Of a DNA stretch of 64,000 nt, positions 27,452 through 40,304 are shown in pieces (within the stretch, counting starts at the first letter, position 1; each line of letters begins with the position of its first letter). Under the pieces are notes generated by a model. The model was not told the DNA's origin. It saw nothing but the letters and a program-made list of their open reading frames with translations, and searched no databases. Both the position numbers and the translations under genes were made by a program. This stretch comes from Monomorium pharaonis (taxonomy: Eukaryota > Arthropoda > Insecta > Hymenoptera > Formicidae), in contig NC_050474.1 of the NCBI RefSeq assembly GCF_013373865.1, positions 768,001 through 832,000 on the forward strand. Direction: 5' to 3'.

Positions 27452-30400
27452 ATGAATCTACAGTGTTTCCTCTTTGCAATAGGCATCTCGACTCTTGCGA
27501 GCTGCGGCGAGGTGGATGCGCTGCCCGAGCTGCCACCACAAGATGAAGAACGTCTGCAGCGCGCTGCGCGTCTGCTGCAACAGAGACTGGTGCTACGTCA
27601 ATGGCTGATGGACCATGGTCTACATAATTATTATCAAAAGTAAGAGAAAAAAATAATAAAAAATGCCAATCTCAATTATGAATCAATATTTGCCGTTTGA
27701 TGATTTTGATTCTATTGATTTTTTTTATTAGTTTATTATTATTATTATTATTATATCAATTGAATAATCATAAATAATTTAAGGATTACAAACATTAAAC
27801 AAGTCTAAAAGTTTTCAGGAAACAAAAGCTTCTTATTTTCAAATTGTTTATTATATAAATATAATTTTTTTCTGGACACAACCAGAGAAAACAAAGTTGT
27901 ATCCTTTAATTAATATTTTGGGGGGATCCATTTAAAAGAAAAGAAATAAAAACTTGGGACTTATTTAAGTTCTTTAATTGACCGATTAAATCTTCTTAAA
28001 GTTTAATTATTAGCACATTTTTAAAAACTTTAATAATAATTTCCTTTGCTGTTAGCTCTTTCTTCGAAAAAAGCATTTATGAACTACTCAAATTGTTTTT
28101 GAACAAAATAAACAAATCTTCTTTAAAAAGATTACGAAGATATCCCTTACCTGTACTCTGATAATGAGCGTGTACGTTGAAGATGTACTTTGTTAGGTTG
28201 ATGCAAATGGAAGTTATGTCCCTGGAGGATGTATATTGGGTGGAGGACAATGCGGCACGGGCGGCCCTTGGCAAGGATCTACCACGGTGGACTCAGGCTA
28301 GACAGACATTGCCTACTTCAAAAGAAGATTTGGAAACTCTCAAAGCGGATCTGTGGAGCGCCGTTGTAAAGAACAGCCAACATCAGGACGCTTGGACATG
28401 GGGTACGGTTCTTTGTTCTTCTCTATCACGTTCTCTCTATTTCCGCGAAATAAAATCCCTTTTCCGGGAATAAGAATTTAGTTTTAGTGAAAATCGAATA
28501 GTCGTGATTTCTACATTAACTTGGCGTTTGGAGGGGTTGCCAGAGAAATTAGAAATTTGATATTTTACTCGAAAAACGGAAAGAAAAAGAACAGATATCT
28601 TTAAGAAATATATAGAAATGATAGAAGACTCTACGGTTTGCACTTCAGACATATGCAATAATTTCTATGAAAGTAGAAATAAGATAATTTAAGAAAAAGA
28701 GAACTGATAAAAATTTTTTCGAAACTAATATATCTGTGAAAAAATAATATAATAATAAAGCAATGAAATAAAATTATGCATATTTTATTATTAACTTGTA
28801 ATATAATAACATGTATATTTACTTTTTTTGCATTATTATATTATATGTTACATTATATATAGTATATTATTATATATTCTTTTTATAAATATAGCTTTTT
28901 CAATATCATTTTTATTAATCCTTTTTCCTTAAAAGAAAATTATTTCTATTTTCACAGAAATGATATATGTCTGAAGTGCGAACTAAAATCTTATATATAT
29001 TTTTTTTATTAATTAATTATATATATATTTTATTATATTTACAATCAATTAAATAGGACTTAAATTATTATTAATTATCAATGCAATCTATAATAATTTA
29101 ATACACATTACATAATATTACAAATTAAAGTAGCATATGTAAAATAGTATGAAAAGTCTTTTTTTTCATTATTTTTAATGAACCTTGTCTCTTACGGATA
29201 ACTATCGGGTCATTAATTAAACGTGTAGATCTAACAACTCCTTATACTCGCCAGGCGGTATGCTGGTAGTTTCCGTGTCGGTGGCAGGGCTGGTTACCCT
29301 GGCTGCTATGACGCAGCCCGCTCTGGCACCCGAAGCGAAACACTCTCTTCTACAGTACGTCACAGGGAAATATTTATTACCGAGTAACTGCCGCGTTCAT
29401 TTCGAATGGGAAGAGCCTCAGCTGGTTGGCGAAACGATGACTTTTACGGTTAAAGTGAGTAAAACGTTTGCATCGCCAGCTTCTCTTCGCGGATATTTAT
29501 ATTCAGAATACGATATATTCAGAATCTTCACTAGAATGGCACGGCATCCATGGAGAAATAGATACCTGGACAGCCACGAAATTTAAACTTATATTTCAGA
29601 TAATGCATGATTAAATCTTCAGATATTTATATATTTATTTGAGAGATGTCATTTTCAGTATAAGGATATCTGTTTGTAGTTTTATCAACGCAACGGTCAA
29701 CCGTATCCGATATGTGACAAGGATAATTTAATCGTGGAGGTAACAGAGGATACGCGCAGAGTAGCTACGCTAATAGAACTGGGAGGCACCGACCCCTTAG
29801 CTGCAAATACTGCAGTAGTAAAGTTTACTGTCCGCCATGCGGGACAATATCGAATAGCTGTACTTATCGGATCGTGTCATGTTCATGGCAGTCCGTTTCT
29901 TAAAAGTTTCCTTCCTGGTACGTATCACTTGATACATGTTGCGTTGTAAAATAATATTCAAAAATAATATTATCAAACCTTATGAATCATTCTGATGAAA
30001 TAAAACTATGAAAGACTTATTAAAAGTATGAAAAAACCGTTGTTTTCAAATTGTTATTAGAACAGAAATTGATACATTAAACAATTTTTTAAATATATTA
30101 ATTTTAATATCACTTTCTTAATTAAAAAAAATCTTTCGTAAATTTATAAAGAAATTAATTTATAATTTTAAAAGTTTATTATTTAAATAATTGCATCCTT
30201 TAGCTAAGTAAATCAACTTGTAATTAGTTATCGAATAGTTTATAAATTAACACTAATTAGCAAAATTTGGGACGCACTATATAAATCTTAGTTACTATTA
30301 CGATCATATCGTAAGGAATATTGTCTACTACAGGTCCACCAGATCCAAATAAGACGGTCTTCGTACGACAAAGTTCTACGGTCGTTTGTACAGCTGGGAT

Positions 30401-33400
30401 AGCCCATTCGATGACAATAGAGCCACGTGACGAATATGACAATCTGTGCATATTTGGACCTGGAGATCAGCCTACAGAAGGCTACAATGTCAATATTACC
30501 CAGGTAGATAAGAAATCGTATTTGGTTTATCTATTTTCCCTTTGTTGAACATGTCTCAGAAAGAAGCCGAAACTTACATTAAACTATTCATTTATAATGT
30601 CATTAACTTTAAATTTGTTCCACTCTTCTTACCGCACTCGTCTCGCATTGCCGCTCGAATTTTTTTCTTTGTTAAAATAAAAAATTAGTGCGAAAATAAA
30701 AATTTTGACTATTGTTGCTTAATCCGATTATTCAAACTTATCTTTTTCAGATCGGTAGTGTAGTAGATAAAGGATCGATGGTAGACTGTAGCATTCAGCT
30801 TGACTACGATTTTTCAAATCAAAGAATTCGTTTAAAAGTAAGCTTTCCTAAAGGCGGATGTTATCATGCAACCGTTAGCTTGGCAGGATTGCAGCTGCAT
30901 AATGGGGATTTCGATATCATTGTGCTCGAGAGTATGTAAAATATCTTATTTCCAAGCTCAGATATCTTCCTACCACGCTTTCATATAAATAAAGCTTGTG
31001 CATTCTGCTTTTCTTCTTGTTAGATTCTGTCGCGAGAATGGTGCATAATAACGTAGCATCTAAGGATCCTGATATCTGTTATGTTGCAAAGTTGCTAGGC
31101 ATGCAGGGAGAAAGATTTTCTAAACCAAAGAAGGTCTTCTGCTTCATTTCGCCAAAGCAACTTACGATTAAAGAATATTTATTAAAATTTATTCCCAAGA
31201 GGCTCGTGACATTTAGACTGTGTCCTTCGACTAAGGTATATAGTTTAATCATCAAAACCAGAAAAAATTTTACATGCGCCAATTTGTTGATTTTAATTCT
31301 ATCTATTCTATTAAATTATGATATCTTACTTTGGATTATACATTTCAGTTCCATTTTGAAAGTTCAACTAATCAACACGAAGGATATTACCCATTCTCAA
31401 TAGATGACGGATGCCAACCCCCCGTAGAGTTAATATCTCTGTATCGTGATATAATAGCTGCTACTTTTACTTTGTTTCTCCTGAAAAACATTGGTGGTAG
31501 TGAAACGTTCGCTGACAAACAAGACTTTTTCTATCACGAGGTCCGTAAGCATCACCAAAAACATTATCATGAGAAACTCTCAATGAAAGTGCAACGTGAT
31601 AAGCTTTTAGAATCGGTAAATATAGAAATATATTAAAGTAATATACTTATAAAAATACATGGAGATATGTATTAATTATGTCTTTTTTTTATTAAAAGTC
31701 TATGAAAGCTACTAAAGGCTTTTCCGTGAGCGACTGGTGCCGAAATTTTGAAATCAATTTCCAAGGCGAACAAGGTACTACATCTCGTTTATGTTTAAAA
31801 GAACACATACATCTCTAAACAAATGAAAATAAAAGTCTAACTTTACGAATTTTTTATAGGAAAAGAGATAAAAAAGTCCTATTTGTTCCATAATAAAGAC
31901 TCTACTTTCTTCTATTTAGAATTTAAATTTTATTAAAAAATATAAAATGACCAGTTTTCCTAAGTTATTCCTAAGTTTTAAAAAACGTGTGATTACTGTA
32001 TCTTAAAAACTTGCAATTTTTAAAACTAATTTAATGTAAGATTTTTTTACAATGTTTAAATTTTTGGCACAGTCAAGAGCGAGCAAAAATTTATACTGAA
32101 AAACAGCAATGTTGACTTTAATCAGCTGTTATTGTTTTCAAATATGTAATATTTTTTTTAATGTCAAACATTAAGGCCCGGTTCCACAACTCACGGTTAA
32201 ATTAACTGGCCGATTATTCCATTGGAATTGACCAATCGTATTTGTTAATTTTGCTTAACGACAAATACGATTGGTCAATTCCAATGGAATAATCGGCCAG
32301 TTAATTTAATCGCGAGTTGTGGAACCGGGCCTAAATCTATGTTTAAACCTTATATGCTGTGTGTGCATTTCGTTTTCTAATGATCCTATAAAAAACAATG
32401 GTTACACTGTTTTTATGAAAACATTAAGATAAACTTAGATAACGCAATTTAAATTATTTAAAATTTTTTAAAATAAAATTTAAATATTAAATAAATAATA
32501 TATAATCTTTACAATAAAACATGGCTACTCTATCTCTTTCCATTTTTTCACAAAAATTTACAAACTTTTGATCCGTTTAGAGATGCATGTGTCTTCTTAA
32601 AGAATTTTTATAAAGATCGATTCCGAAAGAGAATACAAGAATCATTATCTTACGTTAGGGGTTGATTGGGGTGGCGTACGACGTGAATGGTTCGAATTGA
32701 TATGCGCCGCGCTGTTCGATCCGGGGAACGGTTTGTTTGCGTCGTTTGGGGAATCGCAACAGGCATTGGTGCATCCAAATCCCAAACGACCACCGCATCT
32801 TAAATTGAAACACTACGAGTTTGCCGGACGTATCGTAGGCAAGTGTCTTTACGAATCGGCGCTCGGCAGCTCCTACCGTCAGTTAGTACGGGCGCGATTC
32901 ACTAGATCATTTCTTGCACAGATTATAGGACTTAGAGTGCATTACAAGGTAACACATCAAACTTCTTTCTTATCTATACAAATATCAATAACAAATAAAA
33001 TGATAACTTTTTTTTGGATACTAGTATTTCGAACAAGATGATCCTGATCTGTATTTAAGCAAGGTGAAATATATCTTGGAAAACGATGTTGAAGAAATGG
33101 AATTATATTTCGTTGAAGAGGAATATGATAAGGATGGACAGTTATTAAAGGTACATGTTTTTTGATAAATGTTAATCGAATCAAATAACGAATCGTTTTG
33201 CATTCGTTCTAAATTCGTAGCAAAATTGTGTTTTCATTATACTGATATTATACCGAATTTTATTCATATTTTTTACATTAACATTACATTGAATAACAAT
33301 TCACCGATAATATTCAAAATATTTTTTATTTTTAAGATTACGATTGTTTTTGTTAAGATTATGTTAAGATTATTAAAATTATTCTTTTACACATTTTTCT

Positions 33401-34518
33401 ACTTAATAAATTGCAATAAATTTTTTGAACACACTTTTTTCTCACTTTAGTTGAAAGGAATTAAAATTACTGAATTAACATTATTTTAATGTAAACAAAA
33501 TCTTATTAAATATTATTTTAAACTATCACAATTTTAATAACAGAAACTACACTAAACTTGAATGAAATTTACACATAAAATTAAGAATTCTTTACTTTTA
33601 AGAATTTTTTTACATTATTTTTTTTAATTACAAGATATTAGAATAACTGAATTAACATTATTCAAATATAAACAAAATTTTATTAAATGTTTAAGCTATC
33701 AAAATTTGTATAACAAAAATTGTACTAAATTTACTCTTTGGATGAAAATTTATTCACAGTACTCCATGATTAATACGAACGCTATAATTTGCACTTATGT
33801 TTTACGCAGGTGGCAGAATTAATTCCCGGTGGTAGCAAAGTTCGAGTGACCAACGATACGAAGCTTCGTTACTTGGATGCGTTAGCTCAACACCGTCTCG
33901 CCAGTTCTATCCGCAACGAAGTCGATCATTTCCTGCGCGGTCTCAACGAACTAATTCCCGACAACCTCTTAGGCATATTTGATGAAAATGAGTTGGAGGT
34001 ACGTAAAATTTAATCTATAAAAATAAACCTGTTTGAAGAACGGTACTCCGCGACTCCTATCTCTTTTGCAGTTGTTGTTGTGCGGAACCGGCGAGTACAG
34101 TGTGGCCGATTTACGCGCGCATCACATAGCTAACGGAAGCTCTCCAGAATTTCTGCGAGTGCTCGATTGGTTCTGGACAGCGGTGAGCAATTTTACGCAG
34201 GAGGAGATGGCACGATTACTCCAGTTCACCACGGGATGCTCGCAATTGCCGCCCGGTGGATTTCAACAATTGAGCCCTCGTTTTCAGATTACGGCCGCAC
34301 CAACGTTCGCTAATTTGCCCACGGCACATACCTGGTACGTTCTCATTCACAAGTATCATTCGGACATTCACGTTTACTTTTTAACTACCGATTTGTCACT
34401 GATGTTACTTTTCAGCTTTAACCAACTCTGCTTACCTGATTACGAATGCTATGATCACTTTGAACGAGCGTTGCTGTTGGCGATCAGCGAAGGCACCGAA
34501 GGTTTTGGTATGATTTAA
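27452..34518 (+). CDS. AREL1: AREL1-type HECT E3 ubiquitin ligase, 14 exons
   Basis: Exons: 27452-27639, 28197-28402, 29255-29454, 29680-29917, 30334-30503, 30751-30931, 31024-31235, 31349-31615, 31699-31774, 32659-32948, 33025-33150, 33810-33998, 34072-34334, 34416-34518. All phases agree, giving 902 residues; human AREL1 is about 823. The N-terminus starts with a hydrophobic segment; a second follows near residues 130-150. A filamin/Ig-like region follows (VHFEWEEPQLVGETMTF to SPFLKSFLPG, and PRDEYDNL to GDFDIIVLES). The HECT domain starts near SVSDWCRNFEINFQGEQ and GVDWGGVRREWFEL and includes HPNPKRPPHL and FAGRIVGKCLYES. The catalytic loop is LPTAHTCFNQLCLP. The protein transfers ubiquitin through the cysteine of TAHTC; the vertebrate protein ubiquitinates IAP antagonists such as SMAC and restrains apoptosis. 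Whether the insect enzyme does so is inference. The catalytic Cys codon is split TG|C by the last intron. The start is chosen as the first ATG after a good acceptor at 27424. Confidence 0.93.
32175..32331. mobile_element. Perfect-stem MITE in AREL1 intron, TAA target duplication
   Basis: A 157-bp near-perfect palindrome: arms of about 70 bp beginning GGCCCGGTTCCACAACTC pair almost without mismatch around a loop of about 15 nt. The 3-bp TAA stands on both outer sides, which fits a PIF/Harbinger-type target-site duplication (TWA). It has no coding capacity, so it would be a non-autonomous element. It lies in the intron before the first HECT-core exon, and the near-identity of the arms suggests recent insertion. 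Confidence 0.85.
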
Positions 34519-36016
34519 ACCGGGAAACTGTAGAATCCATCGAATTTCTAGTCTGACTAGAATTGTTGATCGATTCAATTTATGTATCAATTTTTTTCTT
34601 CGATAGCGAAATCCATCTTCTACGATAAAAAAAAAAGAAAAAACATTTTCTCGATAACAAATCCTATTACGAGTTTATCGCATAATAACTTCCTGCCGTC
34701 AGCAAGGTCAGGAAGAGAGGGGTAATTTTATCGCACGTTTTGATATGTAGAAAAGATTAGAATTTTTGGAATTAACTTTTTTCTGTTTACGCCGAAGACT
34801 ATCAGGAACAATCTAATCTTCCGACGACGTCTTAGACGATGCAATTTCTACTGAGCCGCGATGTTTTTATAAAACGGTGGATATTCAACAAGAGAGCAAT
34901 GTTACCTCAACATCAGAATTGCTCAATATTATTGTATCGAGATTTAGCGTAGAGAAACTTACGATAGATTGAACGTAAAAAGTTACATTAACGCGTTCCT
35001 CGAATGACGATGTAGTTAACGTCGCTCTATAAGAATATGCGATACAACAAATCAAAATACGCATAAATATGCAATTAATAATTTTCTTTTTGCAGTAATT
35101 GTTATATATAATACGTGCGGAGATTGATGCATTTCACAAAGGGATCACTTTAACAAAAGACAGCACAACGTTCCGTTAATCAGTATTAGTTTTGTAGCGT
35201 ACTACGGAATATGTGATTTTAACAGTACTTGAAGATTAAAATAACGATTAATAATGTGTTAAACTTTTGCACTAGTTTAATTTTTCCGTTTTATCGTCTC
35301 TCGTAACAACACGGTACTTCCAACGTCGACAATGGCGCAGATGTAATATAAGCTAATTAGTATGTACATCCAGTACAAATTATGATTGTATTCTGAGTAA
35401 CACTACGTATGACATCTATTTCTCATCAGCGCAAAATACTCGCGATATAATAAGCATGATACCTAGTTGTGATCGAAAACATTGCGATCGTACTGTAAAC
35501 ATCGCATTCTGGTATACGTATTTATTTAAGGTGCAATGATATGTACTTATATTTAAGTAGAGAAGAAATAATATGGAATTAGTAGCAATCGCCATAGGAG
35601 GCTATCTGTTGCAATATAATGAATAAATGGCCAACAATCGTAAACTGTACTGCGCCTTGCAATAGCAAAAACTAACCGCCTCGCCAGATTATCTGTCATC
35701 AAATAATATTGACGATAATTTATTTTTATCAGTTTATCATTACGTGAAAGAAAGTAAAAAAATATAGATTAAAAAGGTATATATCCGTTTATTCAATAAA
35801 TCCTTTTAAGCTCTCCCACCTGTTACATCTATTTCTTTCCTTTTGCAATTTATAAAAAAAAAAAGTTTAGTCTATAAATCGAAATGCCCACGTAGTGGTA
35901 ACAAAACCGTTTGTTTTGCCCACAGTGTATGGTACATGTCAAACGTTTGTATAAAAAAAATTTTTACTCTTCAAAAATGAAATATTAGCTTAAAAAATGC
36001 ACATTTTTTATATATT
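34519..36016. other. AREL1 3' region and spacer to the coiled-coil gene
   Basis: This holds the probable AREL1 3' untranslated region. AATAAA signals on the + strand lie at 35622-35627 and 35795-35800. I see no coding exon on either strand. The two genes are convergent here: the candidate last exon of the minus-strand gene ends at 36017. Confidence 0.6.
35795..35800 (+). terminator. Candidate AREL1 polyadenylation signal
   Basis: A canonical AATAAA about 1.3 kb after the AREL1 stop; a second one at 35622-35627 is equally possible. Which is used cannot be told from sequence. Confidence 0.4.
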
Positions 36017-36243
36017 TTAAATTAATACGAATGTCGATGCGCTTGTCAATTTCTTGATTGTCCTGCAAACATCTATTCTTACCAGTCTTTTAACTGCAAA
36101 CCAGTCTTTTTCCTGATCACAAAGCATTCTTTTCATCACGACCGAAGGCATTTGTCTCAAGCGAATGGTACCTTCGATTCGGTTTCCTCCGATTAAAACC
36201 GGTTTATGTCCCGGAAAATTGCAATCACGCTCAAGTTCTTTAT
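36017..36243 (-). CDS. Candidate downstream exon of the coiled-coil gene
   Basis: On the minus strand a clean acceptor (TATTGCAG) at 36244 opens a frame of 75 codons to a TAA at 36019-36017. The peptide contains ERDCNFPGHKPVLIGGNRIEG and RLRQMPSVVMKRMLCDQEKD, which reads like real protein. The frame needs a phase-1 donor upstream. The main model of the neighbouring gene ends in a stop at 37539, but its last exon holds two weak phase-1 donors (before GTGGCT and before GTAATC) that would bypass that stop and give a longer C-terminus. A consensus donor after KRL (36083) could also continue it. So this is either an alternative last exon or part of an unrecognised gene. Confidence 0.5.
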
Positions 36244-36839
36244 CTGCAATATATTAGTATATAATAATGTTATCTTTTTCATCTCGATTTTACTTTCTTA
36301 GAAACTCCTAGATGCTTAATATTATTGCACAATATTAATATTCATCTAGAGATTATATTGAGTTTGTTTATACTAGTTTCTTTCTTTTTTTAAATTTCTA
36401 TCTAATGTTAAAAAAATAATAGTTGTACTAAAAAGATAATTAACTAATTAAAGATAATTAACTAATTAATTTTTGCACTATTTCTTTTATAAAACGTTAA
36501 ATATAAAGAAATGAGAAAAATTATCCATATGATCATATATATTCCTTGAATCATTAATATATGTATATGATTATACATAGGTAATTTTTTCTTTTAATAT
36601 GATTATTATTTTTTAACATTTAACAGAAATTTTATAAAAGAAAGAAAACAGTATAAACGTGTATAAACATATTTCGTATATAATTATATACGTATATGTT
36701 TTTATATAAAAATTTGTTTACCAAATGTTACCGAATATATTTCTAAAAGCCGCTTTAGTCAATAAAATATTTCTCTAATTTGATCTAAAGCACTCGATAT
36801 TATCTTACAAAATTTAAATATTTAAAAATATTTACATAT

Positions 36840-37020
36840 TTAAACATTGTATAATATTGTACAATATTATTCGGCACCAAATAAAATAGTTTCTTTTTTT
36901 TAAATGAGTTTTATTAATTTAGCTCTTTCCTTGATAAACTTTTGATGGTTAATTCTACACTTTGCGCTTTTTCTTTTATCTTCTTTAAAATAATATTGTA
37001 CAATATTATTCAGCGCCAAA
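36840..37020. repeat. Short direct repeats with a self-complementary core
   Basis: The word AATATTGTACAATATTATTC followed by GGCACC or AGCGCC occurs twice about 140 bp apart (about 36853 and 36992), each with the palindromic core AATATTGTACAATATT. No transposon structure is evident. These lie in the spacer or intron left of the coiled-coil gene. Confidence 0.5.
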
Positions 37021-37538
37021 AATTGCTTAACTATTAAATGGCATAAACCGATTCAGTATTATAGCACAACATTGAAATATTGCATATATTATTGACAAAT
37101 TAGCGGGTTACAAAGAATCAGCGCAATAATTATTGCGCAAGTTAATATAAACTCAATCAGCATATGTTTTTCAGTATATGATGATACGTTATACATGCAA
37201 TTTTATTTTACCATGTTAAATCTTTGTAATCTTATAAATATAATTTTAATTAAATTACTATTTTGTTATTTAAACAACGTAGGAATCCATGTCAATAAGT
37301 TTTTTTATTACAATATTATTAAATTTATTTTGCATTACCTAAAAAAATATATTGTATAATATCATATTATAAAATATTATTATACGATATTTTTGATCGT
37401 CTAAGGGTTGCTTAGGTTCACAACAGATTTCCGCGTTTGTTAAACAGTATAAGGTAATAATGTAGAACAAGAGCGAAATGTTGCGTTCTCTCAATTGTTG
37501 TAAGTTGGAAATTACACAAATTATGATAAAATACCTAC

Positions 37539-40272
37539 CTACGGAGGCAACGGCAGAGTAGCGCTAGATAGAAATGTGAAAGTCCGTAGGATAGACACGC
37601 GCATGATGCTTCCGGCGATCTGCAATATTCGATTACTCCAGCCACCCTCTTGAGATTGTCGCAGCAATCGTTCTCTCAGCTCGCTTAATTCCGTCCTAAT
37701 GAGATATGATATAAAACTATCTCATAGTAATTTCTTTCTAATCTCGAAAACAAGGCAATTTTTTTTTTTTAATAAGATATATCTTACATTTGCGAGTGAT
37801 ATTCCATTTCAACGCGGCGAAGTTCAACTTCTCGATCGGCCAATTGACTTTCCAGAGAAATCACACGTAAACTCAGAGTCTTCGCATTACCTTCGCTAGC
37901 TTTTAGACGTTTTTCCAATCTCTGTCTTTCGGCCATCGTAGTTTGCAGCTCTCTAATGTATTGTATACATATCAATCATTATTTCTGATACTCTTAAGTT
38001 CCTGTATTTGAAGTGTTTAAAACTTTTAATCTGGGTACTTTTTCCCTAGAGCGAAAATGTGTAAAGTACAAAATTTTTGCTAGTTTTAGAAATTAATGAA
38101 ATATTTTTTCATTTCTTACGTTTTCACTCTAAGAAAAAAGTTATATTACCGCTGCCCTGAAAATCCAGGTATACCTAGAAGCACGTTGCAGTTGTTCCTG
38201 CACAGACTCGGCGAGAGATACCTGTGCAACTAATTGTAACTGTAACTCCTTGATGGCTGATTCCGCTTTTTCGGCTCTGCCACCACGTTCTGTCGCCAAT
38301 GCCTCGCTCGCTGATACCTATGCAAATATCCTTCGTCGCATAATACATTACGATAATGTAACTTATGCAAAATAATAATTTCTCAAATTTTTAATAGTAA
38401 TTGATGCTCTGTTTGCAAATTACTTAACCGATTTTAGCTGGTTATATTATTAAATTCATTATTAAATCTTATTATTTCGGTTTTATCATTAAAAATTATC
38501 TAGTGTAAAAAAAGAGATTATTCAATTTAATTTTCTCTTTTCACGTATCTTTAGAAAAAATATTTTCTTGATAACAGTTCTTAAAATGTACACTCATTAT
38601 TTACTTGAAACAATTATTTATTTAAATTTTTTTGTATGTACAGAGAAAATTGTGTAAGTTTATAAGTTTGCAAATCTATTATAAAATTAAATTTATTTAA
38701 AATATATTGTGAATCCTAATATAATTTAATATTTCAATGAAAAATACATAATAATTAATATATAATATAGTGTAATATAATATAAATAATAAGTTAATAA
38801 GAATTCAATTTGTTTAGTTTTGATTTTTTTTCTCGATAAAATTTTATAATATTCTTCGAAAGAATAAAAAAAATTTTTTCTTAGAGAACATTTTAAAAAA
38901 TGTATAATAAATATATTTTAAACTATTATTAAAGAAAATATTCTTTATTTAAAGATAACTATTATTTAAAAAAGAAAACACAAACTGAGTAATCGTTTTC
39001 TCAGGAATAGAATTGATATTTTTTTGCGTGTAGGATGCATCTTCTCGACTAGATCATATAATTACTTTTCGAGTTTTATCATTTTGTACAAAATCTATAA
39101 TACACATATATAATTCACATGTACGTGTCCTAAATAATGTGCTTTATATATTTGTGCCGATTGCAAATTTTTCGCGATATTTCGCGATTTCGCAGTGGAT
39201 AAAAGTTAATAGGGCAAGTGGTATTGATCCTTCTTCCTGGTACGGAAGGAGTGTTACGTGATATTGAGTCACCGGCGAAACGCGAAAGGTGTGACTCATC
39301 CGCAAACTATATTTCTTTCGCCGTGCATTGACCTGACGCTGTCCCGCGAGTGGATTCTGAGATCTTTAAAAAAGTATTAGATATCGTACAGACACATGTA
39401 CGAATTCATATCCTAAGCTAAACGAATTAGCAGCGTAATTATATCAATCAAAAATGTCCTTGTTTGTTTTAATAATTTTAAAAATTTAAGAAAAGAATAC
39501 CTTCTATTTAAAAAAACATCCTCATCTTCCACATCTTTAATACTACTTCCATACTAGATTATTGCTATTAAAAAAGATATCGCAAGACTTCCCTGTCGCT
39601 TTTATTAACAATATTTAATTACGATAATGATAACAACGATGTTATATGACATGCAGAAATATCTAATCTTCATGGAAAGAGTGAAGGAGAAAGAAAGAAT
39701 GAGTCAGGAATTCGTGGAACGCGAAAGAGTTCGCGTAGAAATCGCGCGTGGGAGAGCTTACCCTCGCAAAAGAGGAGAAAGGGGTCGTAGCGCAACCTCG
39801 TGTCTCGGACAAGGGTAACAGTGACTCACCGAACAACAGATCAATTCTTTATCAGCGTCGCGTGGTTGCGGACGTTATGCGGCTGTTTACGTGCTCGCGG
39901 TAAAGAATCGCGAATTTGCTGTAGCATCGTAAATGTTGCTTAGGCAAGGATTGGGATTATCGTTTAAGGAAACATTTTGACTTCTCTTGGGACATTTTTG
40001 CAAAGAAAAATTTGACTCTGAATTAGCAAAAGAATCCAATTGAAATTTTAATAGTAATTTCTAATTTCTAATTTTAATAAAATTATCGTTTTAATTGAAA
40101 CCACATTTAACCAACTACTATAGAAAAGTTATTTGTTTTCATCATTCCTTAACAATATCTTAACAATATCTTACTTGAACAATTAAATATTAATCTAAAC
40201 GTATATTTTTTTGTATAACTTGTCAAATTATTTAATAATCTGAAAATTATAATTTACTTTACATATACTTTT

Positions 40273-40304
<32 letters not shown>

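Noticed and set aside
29661..29679. Upstream acceptor option for AREL1 exon 4 (TTTTCAG at 29657)
   Set aside because: Using it puts an in-frame TAG before the conserved FYQRNGQPYP; the acceptor at 29679 keeps the frame.
31079..31282. Minus-strand frame of 67 codons
   Set aside because: Antisense shadow of an AREL1 exon.
32582..32658. In-frame stretch reading FLKNFYKDRFRKRIQESL just before the HECT exon
   Set aside because: It ends in a stop in the frame that continues from the previous exon, has no donor, and the acceptor at 32658 restores the exact family sequence (EQ-GVDWGG). Treated as chance.
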